NCBI GenBank assembly: GCA_013289705.1
Contig: JABCZM010000010.1
Span: 1 to 39,354 of the forward strand
Direction of reading: 5' to 3'
Source of the DNA: Candidatus Saccharimonadota bacterium
GTDB lineage: Bacteria > Patescibacteriota > Saccharimonadia > Saccharimonadales > UBA4665
DNA length: 39,354 nucleotides
The notes beneath the pieces are model-generated. The model was not told the DNA's origin, ran no database searches, and was given only the letters and a program-made list of their open reading frames with translations. How positions within the stretch are numbered: the first letter of the stretch is position 1; every line of letters begins with the position of its first letter. A program made the translations under genes and the position numbers. This document shows, piece after piece, positions 22,108-28,925 of the stretch.

Positions 22108-23616
22108 CTAGATCCTCGGCAAGTGGGGAATGACGTGCATAACCGGGAGACAAACGTTTCGACCCTTCCAGATAACATCACTAAATTCATAACGCCACAT
22201 CGAATAATGTCGGATAGAAATGTCCAATAACACCGCGAAGGGCAACGCCCACAAACTACGCACCACAAACTGCTGATAGGCCAACTGCGTGATGCGTACA
22301 TACACAAACGTGACACAAATGCCCGCCAGTCCGCTCAGCAACGCTAGCAACCACTGCGTCGTACAGAGTGACACCACAAACAGTAAAAACGGCCCAAGCA
22401 GGCCGGTAATTTGACCAAGTGACACCAGCAATACCAATTCCGGCCTTCGGTGCAGCTGCGGATAGCGCGTGCGCACCGCCGTATCCCATTGATCGCCAAA
22501 GTCTTTAAGCGAACTCACTGCCAGACCGTCACTGGTCTGCAAAAAGCTATAGGCGTTCGCTTTGGCTGCAACTTGAGCAAAATAGCTCTCTGGCACGATC
22601 TTGTTGCTCGCAGCGGCAAAGCCACCAGCCCGCTGCAATAAACCACGCTCGGCAATCCAGCAACTACTTAAAACCGGCGGACTTTGCAGAGGCGTTCGGG
22701 GTAAACAAAGTTCCCAAGCGTAGCGCATCGGCTGCAGCAGAGATGATTGCAGATAGCCCGGTCCTTTGGGGGCAACGTTGCGTGGTAGCAAGCTAATCAT
22801 CTGTCTCTGCGAACCAAGCATGGTAACCACCAAACTTCGAAGCGTATGGGATTCAAACCTAATATCGACACCACAAAAAATCAATAATTCACCGTTAGCT
22901 TCATCGAATAATCGTTTGTAAGCCCAGTTTTTGGCCAGCCAGCTCATGGGCGCATCGGTGCCTTTAATAAACCGCACGCCTTCGTGGGCAAGATCACGCA
23001 CAATATCCGAAGTGCGATCTTGCGAACAATCATCCAGCACCAGCACCTCAAGCTTTGGATAGTCGCTGGCAATAATCGAGCGCAAGCAGTCGGTCATAGC
23101 TTCTGTTTCGTTACGAGCCGGCACACAAACCGTCAATGTAGGCAAATCGTGGTCGCTAAAGTGCTGCACAATCTGGGGTGCCAGCGTTGCTTTTACCTGT
23201 CGATACATCGTCAGTAGTAAGAGCAGGCCCGCCGTAAGCTGTGCGATACCTAACACAAGCCACCAGACATGATCCGAAGGCCGAAGCACCACCACTGCGC
23301 GCCAAATACTAACGAGCAGCAATTGCAATAACAACAGATATAAACTAGTGCGCATGGTCACGCGGTGCAAGAACTGTCGCTGCATACGATTTTCTACAAT
23401 CCTGAGCATATTGAAGATTCGATAAGCACCCACGAGCACAAACAAGCCAGTAATCAAGCAAGGCCGCTCGACAAACAGCAGACTGCTTAGTATGGCAATC
23501 GCAATCAAGACAATAGCTGCTAGCACACGTCGCAGCGGCCATATAAGTGGTACGAACACCAACAACTCAATGACACTCACCAACCCTAGCGCAACCCAAA
23601 TACTAGCCATAAGCAT
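22108..23616 (-). CDS. membrane-anchored GT2 glycosyltransferase
   Basis: The protein is about 502 residues; an ATG two codons later (23610) is also possible. Four to five N-terminal helices precede a GT-A domain with LTVCVPARNETEAM, LEVLVLDDCSQDRT, and CGVDIRFE as a DxD-like metal site. Then come an acceptor region and three further C-terminal helices. The layout resembles HpnI/CruC-type or beta-glycan GT2 enzymes. It would transfer sugar from a nucleotide donor to a lipid or polymer at the inner membrane face. A TATAGT box on the minus strand ends 10 nt before the first ATG. Confidence 0.82.
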   Translation of the reverse strand: MLMASIWVALGLVSVIELLVFVPLIWPLRRVLAAIVLIAIAILSSLLFVERPCLITGLFVLVGAYRIFNMLRIVENRMQRQFLHRVTMRTSLYLLLLQLLLVSIWRAVVVLRPSDHVWWLVLGIAQLTAGLLLLLTMYRQVKATLAPQIVQHFSDHDLPTLTVCVPARNETEAMTDCLRSIIASDYPKLEVLVLDDCSQDRTSDIVRDLAHEGVRFIKGTDAPMSWLAKNWAYKRLFDEANGELLIFCGVDIRFESHTLRSLVVTMLGSQRQMISLLPRNVAPKGPGYLQSSLLQPMRYAWELCLPRTPLQSPPVLSSCWIAERGLLQRAGGFAAASNKIVPESYFAQVAAKANAYSFLQTSDGLAVSSLKDFGDQWDTAVRTRYPQLHRRPELVLLVSLGQITGLLGPFLLFVVSLCTTQWLLALLSGLAGICVTFVYVRITQLAYQQFVVRSLWALPFAVLLDISIRHYSMWRYEFSDVIWKGRNVCLPVMHVIPHLPRI

Positions 23617-23659
23617 CGTAGCAAATACTATAGCGTATAATCGCCCTTATAGATATGTG

Positions 23660-23950
23660 CTAGACATGCGAAACAACAATAGAAATCAGTATAACCAAGC
23701 CTAACAAGCGCCGAAAATAATTTGCTCCAGCCGTGATTTCCAGGTAAGCCCAGGTAAACAAAAAAGCACTACTTACATAACCCAGACCCGTCGCAAACTG
23801 ACCTTTTTCGGCTAGCTTTGAGGCAATCATACAGATAAACCAGCCCGCTAGTGGCACATTCGGGCTTTGCCAAATAACAATTCGGCCAGATGTATCTTTG
23901 CAAAACTTTGCCCAAAGGTCAGGCCAAAAACTGCGTGCTGCTTTTTTCAT
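23660..23950 (-). CDS. small membrane protein, unknown
   Basis: This 96-residue protein has a charged N-terminus (KKAARSFWPDLWAKFCKDTSG) and about three hydrophobic segments (NVPLAGWFICMIASKL, YVSSAFLFTWAYLEIT, LLGLVILISIVVSHV). No family is recognised with confidence. TATACT on the minus strand ends 8 nt before the ATG. It follows the divergent secE promoter region. Confidence 0.6.
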   Translation of the reverse strand: MKKAARSFWPDLWAKFCKDTSGRIVIWQSPNVPLAGWFICMIASKLAEKGQFATGLGYVSSAFLFTWAYLEITAGANYFRRLLGLVILISIVVSHV

Positions 23951-23958
23951 ATGCTTTC

Positions 23959-23964
23959 AGTATA
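23959..23964 (-). promoter_or_regulatory. -10-like box, leaderless start of the 23950 gene
   Basis: TATACT on the minus strand ends 8 nt before the ATG at 23950. No -35 box is convincing. Confidence 0.4.
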
Positions 23965-24000
23965 GTCGTTCGCGAATGATACCTGGCAATAAACTTGCGC

Positions 24001-24030
24001 TTGACCTCAGTTGTCGCGTCGTGCTATGCT
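24001..24030 (+). promoter_or_regulatory. secE-nusG promoter
   Basis: TTGACC (24001-24006), an 18-bp spacer and TATGCT (24025-24030) form a plausible promoter. The predicted start near 24037 lies just before a terminator-like hairpin. Confidence 0.6.
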
Positions 24031-24041
24031 TGACTCCAGTC

Positions 24042-24067
24042 GCCTACAAATGCTGTAGGCTTTTTAA
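24042..24067 (+). terminator. terminator-like hairpin in the secE leader
   Basis: A perfect 7-bp stem (gcctaca 24042-24048 / tgtaggc 24054-24060) with a 5-nt loop is followed by TTTTTAATT. No plus-strand gene ends upstream, because the preceding gene is divergent. The hairpin therefore lies inside the secE-nusG leader and could act as an attenuator. Confidence 0.65.
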
Positions 24068-24112
24068 TTGGAAGATTAATTGAGCAGCAATTCGCTAAAG
24101 AGGAGAAGTCAG

Positions 24113-24553
24113 TTGGCAACACCAGAAACAGATCAGCCGAAGCAAAAGCGACGCTTGCGTGCCCCCGGCGAAACGCTCCGCGAAAAGACAACCAAGGCAC
24201 AAGAAGTCGCTGCGCAGCCGCCAAAGAAGCGTCGCGCACGCCGAGTATTAGGCCTGCTGCTCTTGCCATTCCGCGCCGTAGCCTGGATTAGCCACTTGTG
24301 GCCATTCAAACAAATTGGGCATGCTATTCGCTGGTTCTTTAGCCTCCGATTTATGCGATTCCTGGGCAAAATCCTGGGCATCACCTACATTCGTGACAGC
24401 GCGCGGGAGCTTAAATTGGTCACATGGCCAAGCCGCAAACAGTCACGCCAACTTACCAGCGCCGTGATTATTTTTTCGGTTATCTTCGGCGCCCTGATCG
24501 CCATTGTGGACTTCGGATTAGATAAATTATTCAAGCAAGTGATTTTAAAGTAA
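24113..24553 (+). CDS. secE: preprotein translocase subunit SecE
   Basis: The protein is 146 residues from the TTG at 24113, chosen because AGAGGAG lies 7 nt upstream. A TTG at 24080 would add 11 residues without such a site. The C-terminal ~60 residues are classical SecE: RELKLVTWPSRKQSRQLTSA followed by one membrane helix (IIFSVIFGALIAIVDFGL). SecE clamps SecY in the translocon. The first ~85 residues form an unusual, very basic, Pro/Arg-rich extension with one short hydrophobic stretch (VLGLLLLPFRAVAWISHL), making the protein about twice the usual 60-70 residues of single-helix SecE. nusG follows directly, the conserved order. Confidence 0.92.
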   Translation: MATPETDQPKQKRRLRAPGETLREKTTKAQEVAAQPPKKRRARRVLGLLLLPFRAVAWISHLWPFKQIGHAIRWFFSLRFMRFLGKILGITYIRDSARELKLVTWPSRKQSRQLTSAVIIFSVIFGALIAIVDFGLDKLFKQVILK

Positions 24554-24563
24554 GGAAATGAGC

Positions 24564-25112
24564 ATGGTTACTAGCAAACGATACGATACAAGCAAACAAT
24601 GGTACGCCATTCACACTTATAGTGGTTATGAAGAAAAGGTTGCCGAAAGCATCCGTCAGCGTGCCGATAGTCTTGACATGAAAGACAAGATTTTTGCAAT
24701 CTTGGTTCCTAAAGAAAAGATGATCGAAATCAAAAACGGCAAGCGCAAAATCGTCGAAAAACGCATTTTCCAAGGCTACGTCATGGTACAGATGAAAATG
24801 AGCGAAGACGCTTGGTACATCGTGCGCAATACACCGTCAGTAACGGGCTTTGTTGGCTCCGGTGCTGATCCTACCCCAGTTGGTGAAGATGAAATCGAAA
24901 AGATCCAGAAGCGCATGGGCTTGGATCAACCAAAGCACAAGATCGATTACAACTTGGGCGACGTCGTCAGTATTACCGATGGTCCATTCAAGGGCTTCGA
25001 CGGCTCTATCAACGAGATCGACCCACAAAAGGGCAAGCTCAAAGTTCTCGTCAACATGTTCGGCCGCGAAACTCCTGTTGAACTCGACAGCCTCCAAGTT
25101 AAACGAGTATAG
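24564..25112 (+). CDS. nusG: transcription termination/antitermination factor NusG
   Basis: The protein is 182 residues from the ATG at 24564, which has AAGGA 7 nt upstream. The ATG at 24558 is only 1 nt from that site and is less likely. The NGN domain begins KQWYAIHTYSGYEEKVAES and contains GYVMVQMKM and FVGSGADPTPV. The KOW domain at the C-terminus begins LGDVVSITDGPFKGFDG. NusG binds the RNA polymerase clamp and couples transcription to translation or Rho. Length is normal for bacteria. Confidence 0.96.
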   Translation: MVTSKRYDTSKQWYAIHTYSGYEEKVAESIRQRADSLDMKDKIFAILVPKEKMIEIKNGKRKIVEKRIFQGYVMVQMKMSEDAWYIVRNTPSVTGFVGSGADPTPVGEDEIEKIQKRMGLDQPKHKIDYNLGDVVSITDGPFKGFDGSINEIDPQKGKLKVLVNMFGRETPVELDSLQVKRV

Positions 25113-25115
25113 GTT

Positions 25116-25391
25116 ATGTCTCAATCTCCCGACGGCACTTCAGAATTGGGGGCTCTAGTTCAGCATGGCGAAGAGATTCTTGCTGCCAGCGAACAGCTTA
25201 GAGAGGAAGCCGTCACGGTTTTGTCTGCAATGAAAGGCCACCTTGCAAGCTTGTCAGCTGCAGAGATAAGAAGTGCAGCACCTGAATCAACAGTGCATAG
25301 CGCTAGCTTTACGACCGTACGATTACTGCATATCTTTGGCATAGACTCAGCCACCTATCTAGCTCTTGGAAAACAGGGCGAAGAGAGTTGA
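25116..25391 (+). CDS. small orphan protein between nusG and rplK
   Basis: This 91-residue protein starts 4 nt after the nusG stop. It is rich in Ala, Ser, Glu and Leu, with one long amphipathic helix (LGALVQHGEEILAASEQLRE) and a second near the C-terminus. There are no cysteines, no membrane segment and no known motif. Its stop codon overlaps the -35 box of the rplK promoter. Coding looks genuine from amino-acid composition and from placement in frame with no overlap, but codon use is less tuned than in nusG or rplK. It might be an unknown lineage-specific ribosome or RNA-polymerase partner; that is speculation. Confidence 0.55.
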   Translation: MSQSPDGTSELGALVQHGEEILAASEQLREEAVTVLSAMKGHLASLSAAEIRSAAPESTVHSASFTTVRLLHIFGIDSATYLALGKQGEES

Positions 25392-25416
25392 AATATATTC
25401 CATTTTAAGCTATAAT
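25388..25416 (+). promoter_or_regulatory. strong rplK promoter
   Basis: TTGAAA (25388-25393), a 17-bp spacer and a perfect TATAAT (25411-25416) form a near-consensus sigma70 promoter. It drives rplK with a leader of about 80 nt ending in a TAAGGAG Shine-Dalgarno. The leader contains a small inverted repeat (ctact/agtag) and may be a target of translational control. Confidence 0.8.
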
Positions 25417-25504
25417 CGTCGGGTTACACACTACTAAAAGGTAGGAGAACTAGTAGCTCTGCTTCAACTAAGAGCGAACATTCGTAAATCTAAGGAGAAA
25501 ACAG

Positions 25505-25933
25505 ATGGCGAAAGTCGTTAAAGCAAACTTAAAAATGAAGATTAAAGGTGGTCAAGCCAGCGCTGCGCCTCCGGTTGGTAGCACCCTTGGCCAATACGGC
25601 GTCAACATGATGGATTTTATCCAGCCATTCAACGACGCCACCAAAGACCAGATGGGTCAGCTCATTACCGCTCACATTACGGTCTACGATGATCGCACGA
25701 TGAGTTTTCGCGTTGTTGGCCTGCCCACAGATGACCGCATTCGTGCCGAATTAGGCATTCAAAAGGGTTCCGGCAAGCCAAACAGCGAAAAGATCGCCAA
25801 AAAGCTCACCGATGCACAATTAACTAAAATCGCCACCGACAAAGCCCACGACATGAACACCGACGATATCGCAGCTGTCAAAAAGATGGTAGCCGGCACC
25901 GCTCGCAGCATGGGCGTTGAGATCGAGGCCTAA
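25505..25933 (+). CDS. rplK: 50S ribosomal protein L11
   Basis: This 142-residue protein is the normal L11 length. It has the conserved N-terminal KIKGGQASAAPPVGSTLGQY and GVNMMDFIQPFNDATKDQMG, and the C-terminal rRNA-binding part ending MVAGTARSMGVEIEA. L11 forms the GTPase-associated stalk base with 23S rRNA. An AAGGAG Shine-Dalgarno precedes the ATG. It follows nusG in the usual order, but with an extra small gene and its own strong promoter between them. Confidence 0.97.
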   Translation: MAKVVKANLKMKIKGGQASAAPPVGSTLGQYGVNMMDFIQPFNDATKDQMGQLITAHITVYDDRTMSFRVVGLPTDDRIRAELGIQKGSGKPNSEKIAKKLTDAQLTKIATDKAHDMNTDDIAAVKKMVAGTARSMGVEIEA

Positions 25934-25938
25934 ACTCC

Positions 25939-26145
25939 ATGACTATACTGAGCCCCGAAGATCTACGTGTCGCAAACGATATCACCACTTCCGAAGGCCT
26001 ATCAATGCTTTCCGTGGCCGTACAGCAAACAGGAAGTGAATTCCCCCTAAGCTCGATTGCAACAGGCACGATAGGGTACCTCGCAGGTCTGGCCGCAGCA
26101 AATAGCGGTCAAGCATTTTCCCCACCAGAACTAGTACTTGAATAA
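25939..26145 (+). CDS. small orphan protein between rplK and rplA
   Basis: This 68-residue protein starts 5 nt after the rplK stop. The first half is LSPEDLRVANDITTSEGLSM, followed by a mildly hydrophobic Gly/Ala-rich segment (SIATGTIGYLAGLAAANSG) that could be a short membrane or packing helix. No Shine-Dalgarno is visible. Codons such as ATA and CTA differ from the highly expressed neighbours. It fits the gap between rplK and rplA, where most bacteria have only a short spacer. Function unknown; it may be a real lineage-specific gene or a chance ORF. Confidence 0.45.
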   Translation: MTILSPEDLRVANDITTSEGLSMLSVAVQQTGSEFPLSSIATGTIGYLAGLAAANSGQAFSPPELVLE

Positions 26146-26202
26146 ACAATATAATTTGTGGGAGAGTTAAACACTCGTCACTACCACGAAGGAGCAATCA
26201 TT

Positions 26203-27189
26203 ATGGCAACATCAAAGACAGAGCTTCTTGAAGAAGCAAAGGCATTAAACCTCGACGTAACAGCAAAGAACACTGTTGCCGAGATCAATGCGGCAATTGC
26301 AAGCGCCGCAAAGGCCAACGAAGCACCAGTTACCGAAGTCGAAACGACTGAAGCAGCCGAAGCCAAAGTTGCAAAAGCCGGTAAGCGCAGCGAAAAAGGC
26401 ATCAAAGAAGCCGAAGAAAAAGTCGCCAAAGAAGATCGCAAGGCTCACGTTGCCGAAGCAGCAGCCGAAGCCGAGGGCAAACCAAAGCAGCTTGCGAAGC
26501 CAGCACGGAGCAAACTAGAACGTAGTGGTAAGAAGTTCCGCAAGAGCGCCGAACTTATCGACAAAACCAAGTCATACAGCCTTGATGAAGCGGTTGAACT
26601 GGCTCTTAAGACCAGCCCAGTCAAGTTTGATGCGACCGTTGAACTGCATGTCAACCTCAGTGTTGACCCACGTCAGGCCGATCAGAACATCCGCGACAAC
26701 TTACTGTTGCCAGCTGGTAGCGGCAAAAAAGTCCGTGTTGCACTTATGGATGACACAAAAGTAGACGGCGTGGAAATTTCCGGCGTCGAGAATGTCATTA
26801 AAGCCCTAGAAAAAGGCGAGATGAACTTCGACATCCTGATTGCAACTCCTGCACAGATGCCAAAGCTTGGTAAATTTGCCCGCACACTTGGACCACGTGG
26901 TCTGATGCCAAACCCAAAGAGTGGCACCGTTACCAACGACGTTCAAAAAGCTGTGGCAGAAGCCAAAGCCGGTCGTGTCGAATACCGTGTTGACAGCACG
27001 GGTATCATTCACCTTGGTATCGGCAAAGCCAGCTTTACAAGCGCTCAGTTGCTTGAGAACTTGAACGCTGTCCTTGCATCAATCAAGAACAACAAACCTG
27101 GTAGTGTCAAAGGTACGTACTTCAAAGCCGTACACCTTACCACCAGCATGGGTCCTTCCATTACGGTTGACCTCAGCTCGATTGGCTAG
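26203..27189 (+). CDS. rplA: 50S ribosomal protein L1 with N-terminal extension
   Basis: The protein is 328 residues from the ATG at 26203, which has an AAGGAG Shine-Dalgarno. A GTG at 26158 is rejected. The canonical L1 core starts near residue 105 (KKFRKSAELIDKTKSYSLDEA) and includes MPKLGKFARTLGPRGLMPNP, VEYRVDSTGIIHLGIGK and GPSITVDLSS. L1 forms the mobile stalk at the ribosomal E site and often represses its own operon. The first ~35 residues (SKTELLEEAKALNLDV ... TVAEINAAIAS) resemble a SAP/HeH/Rho_N-type helix-extended-loop-helix. They are followed by a ~65-residue Ala/Glu/Lys-rich linker. The normal length is about 230 residues, so the extension is considerable. Confidence 0.94.
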   Translation: MATSKTELLEEAKALNLDVTAKNTVAEINAAIASAAKANEAPVTEVETTEAAEAKVAKAGKRSEKGIKEAEEKVAKEDRKAHVAEAAAEAEGKPKQLAKPARSKLERSGKKFRKSAELIDKTKSYSLDEAVELALKTSPVKFDATVELHVNLSVDPRQADQNIRDNLLLPAGSGKKVRVALMDDTKVDGVEISGVENVIKALEKGEMNFDILIATPAQMPKLGKFARTLGPRGLMPNPKSGTVTNDVQKAVAEAKAGRVEYRVDSTGIIHLGIGKASFTSAQLLENLNAVLASIKNNKPGSVKGTYFKAVHLTTSMGPSITVDLSSIG

Positions 27190-27209
27190 ATAAAGCAATC
27201 GACTAAAAA

Positions 27210-27236
27210 AGAGCCTCCAATGGGGGCTCTTTTTTT
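27210..27236. terminator. bidirectional terminator between rplA and sodC
   Basis: A 9-bp stem (agagcctcc / gggggctct, one G-T pair) with a 3-nt loop is followed by T7 on the plus strand. It is preceded by A6, so the minus strand also reads hairpin plus T6. It ends both convergent genes. Confidence 0.9.
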
Positions 27237-27252
27237 GTGGAATCAAGCTCGT

Positions 27253-27774
27253 TTAGGCGCGTTCGATTTTGCCGCAAGCTAAACGTGGCCCACCACTATG
27301 TCCAGAGCCAGTCTCGCCTGGTGTGTGCGGATCTGGATTGGCATGCACCATAATCGACGTGCCTTCTTCTGGCTGTAGGATAGACACTGGTCCATCGGAT
27401 AAAGTCACGCGTGTGGTGATGGCTTCCAGCGTACCTTCACCGTTCTCATCAATCACAATATTTGGCAAATCGCCAGCATGGTAGCCGTGATTAGCGTCTG
27501 GATCGCTATTACCATTAGGGCCTGGATCAAAATGCCCGCCAGCACACTTAAAGCCTTCGCATTCACAGTCTCCCTTTTCGTGAATATGCACGGCGTGCTT
27601 ACCTGGCACAAGCGTCACTGGATCACCCTTGAGCGCCAGGTTCAGATGAACGTACTTCCAACCATCAACATCATATTCGGTAAAGGTTGCCGTGCCGCTC
27701 ACACTTGGCCCGGCCACAGTAGCCACAGCAGTAGCGGTTACTTTTTTACCATCGGCTTGTAAAGCAACCTTCAT
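27253..27774 (-). CDS. sodC: Cu/Zn superoxide dismutase
   Basis: This 173-residue protein carries all SodC residues: copper ligands H63, H65, H81 and H144, zinc ligands H81, H96, H99 and D102, the active-site Arg R164 and the disulfide pair C70-C167. Recognisable blocks are HAVHIHEKGDC, AGGHFDPG, HGYHAGDLPN and GPRLACGKI. It converts superoxide to oxygen and hydrogen peroxide. Unlike most bacterial SodC, it has no N-terminal signal peptide or lipobox: the ATG is followed directly by the first beta strand. It overlaps by ATGA a small two-helix membrane protein gene, so they are translationally coupled. Two extra cysteines (C72, C76) lie near the zinc loop. Confidence 0.94.
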   Translation of the reverse strand: MKVALQADGKKVTATAVATVAGPSVSGTATFTEYDVDGWKYVHLNLALKGDPVTLVPGKHAVHIHEKGDCECEGFKCAGGHFDPGPNGNSDPDANHGYHAGDLPNIVIDENGEGTLEAITTRVTLSDGPVSILQPEEGTSIMVHANPDPHTPGETGSGHSGGPRLACGKIERA

Positions 27775-28022
27775 GATCGACCTTCTTTCTTTGTTTTAAA
27801 CAAACTAAACAGCGAGGATCCGGCTCCAGCTCCTGCGCTGAAAATCAGAACGTGCTGAACCGCATGATGCAGTTCGGACGCTTCGGCCCAAGACCTCAAA
27901 CCAAAGATTGCTACTAGCGTTAGCCCAATTGCCGCCAAAAATACCGTGACGGGCACCGCAGCAGTTTGTTTGAACTGTTTTTTTGCGCTTAAAGCCACAT
28001 TCTGCTTAGACATATTTTGCAT
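27771..28022 (-). CDS. small membrane protein coupled to sodC
   Basis: This 83-residue protein has two hydrophobic segments: VPVTVFLAAIGLTLVAIFGL (about 23-42) and HVLIFSAGAGAGSSLFSLF (about 57-75). A basic N-terminus (SAKKQFKQ) and C-terminus (KTKKEGRS) suggest that both ends are inside. The start at 28022 is favoured by AAGGGGG upstream. Its stop overlaps the sodC start (ATGA). No family is recognised. A role in anchoring or exporting SodC is possible but only implied by coupling. Confidence 0.6.
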   Translation of the reverse strand: MQNMSKQNVALSAKKQFKQTAAVPVTVFLAAIGLTLVAIFGLRSWAEASELHHAVQHVLIFSAGAGAGSSLFSLFKTKKEGRS

Positions 28023-28170
28023 AGATTATCCCCCTTATACTTCTATTGTAACACCAGCAGATTACCGGCTTGGTGGGATTTTCTTTGCTATATTTTAGCC
28101 AATTAGGGCAAAACATAGGTAAAAACCCAAGAAAACCTTCCAAAATTATAGTTTTCCCAGCGATAAGCTA

Positions 28171-28176
28171 TACAAT
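28171..28176 (+). promoter_or_regulatory. -10-like box, leaderless tmk gene
   Basis: TACAAT ends 7 nt before the ATG at 28184; no Shine-Dalgarno intervenes. Confidence 0.45.
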
Positions 28177-28183
28177 AGCTACG

Positions 28184-28810
28184 ATGAATACAAAACCTGG
28201 ATTATTACTCATGTTCGATGGGCCAGATGGAGTCGGCAAAACCACCCAGTTTGATCTGGTGACGGAGGCTTTGCGCGCCAAAGGACACGATGTCTATACC
28301 ACGCATATTTTTGGCGGTACACCGATTGGCGAAGCATTACGCACGGTGATGTTTTCGAGCGCAGCGCGGCCAGCAAATACTAATCTTCATATTAGTTTGG
28401 CAATCTACTACGCGCTCGCCAAAGAGCTCGAACAAAAGCGGCGGCAGGGAACAATCATCCTAGTCGACCGCAGCCCACTATCGCTCATTGCCTACCAAGT
28501 GTACGGTGACGGGCTCGACGAAACACTCGGCTATGCGGCCTGCGACAAAAGCCTGGAAGCTTTCAAGCCTGACAAACTCATCGTCTACAGCGCACCACTC
28601 GAAACACTTCAGAATCGCCGCACAGATCGCCAAAAGGCTACCGACTACTTCGAGCAACAAAAAGAGGCCTACCACACACGTACCACAGAAGGCTACATCG
28701 CTGCTGCCGCACGCTATAAAGCCACGACCATCGACGCTAGCGATAGCATCGAAGACGTTCATAAAAAGACTACGCAAGTGATAGCCCCGCTTCTGACATC
28801 AGACATTTGA
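28184..28810 (+). CDS. tmk: dTMP kinase-like protein (stand-alone copy)
   Basis: The protein is 208 residues from the ATG at 28184. A start at 28070 is rejected because it would include the promoter. The P-loop is FDGPDGVGKTT, the DR-type motif is ILVDRSPLSLIAYQVYG, and a lid Arg region RRTDRQKATDYFEQQ follows. Thymidylate kinase phosphorylates dTMP to dTDP with ATP. A second, fused Tmk domain is encoded at 32815. The two are divergent, so one may prefer another nucleotide. This one lacks the usual substrate loop REPG (it has THIFGGTPIG), which weakens the dTMP specificity call. Confidence 0.82.
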   Translation: MNTKPGLLLMFDGPDGVGKTTQFDLVTEALRAKGHDVYTTHIFGGTPIGEALRTVMFSSAARPANTNLHISLAIYYALAKELEQKRRQGTIILVDRSPLSLIAYQVYGDGLDETLGYAACDKSLEAFKPDKLIVYSAPLETLQNRRTDRQKATDYFEQQKEAYHTRTTEGYIAAAARYKATTIDASDSIEDVHKKTTQVIAPLLTSDI

Positions 28811-28920
28811 GCCAAACCCCGCGAGCCTCGTCACTCCGGCTACCTTCCCCGGCGTGCTCACTAGCGTTCCGCGCGCCGGGGCGCCCCTTCCACCGTGCCA
28901 CTCATGGGGTTTGGCTCAAA
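28806..28920. repeat. GC-rich element with 15-bp terminal inverted repeats
   Basis: The 115-nt element is bounded by perfect 15-bp inverted repeats (28806-28820 and 28906-28920). It contains a second perfect inner stem (ccccggcg 28847-28854 / cgccgggg 28874-28881) and is distinctly more GC-rich than its surroundings. It lies between the convergent tmk and MprF-like genes, and its left arm overlaps the tmk stop. It is not a normal terminator: on the plus strand the stem is followed by A8, and on the minus strand no T run follows. A MITE-like insertion or a structured RNA are alternatives. Confidence 0.65.
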
Positions 28921-28925
28921 AAAAA

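Noticed and set aside
25417-25504. L1-binding site in the rplK leader
   Set aside because: The leader is long enough and has a small stem, but I could not match it to the known L1 target structure by eye, so no site is claimed.
28806-28925. Palindrome after tmk read as an intrinsic terminator
   Set aside because: The plus-strand stem is followed by A8 and the minus-strand stem by mixed sequence, so the required U tract is missing in both directions.
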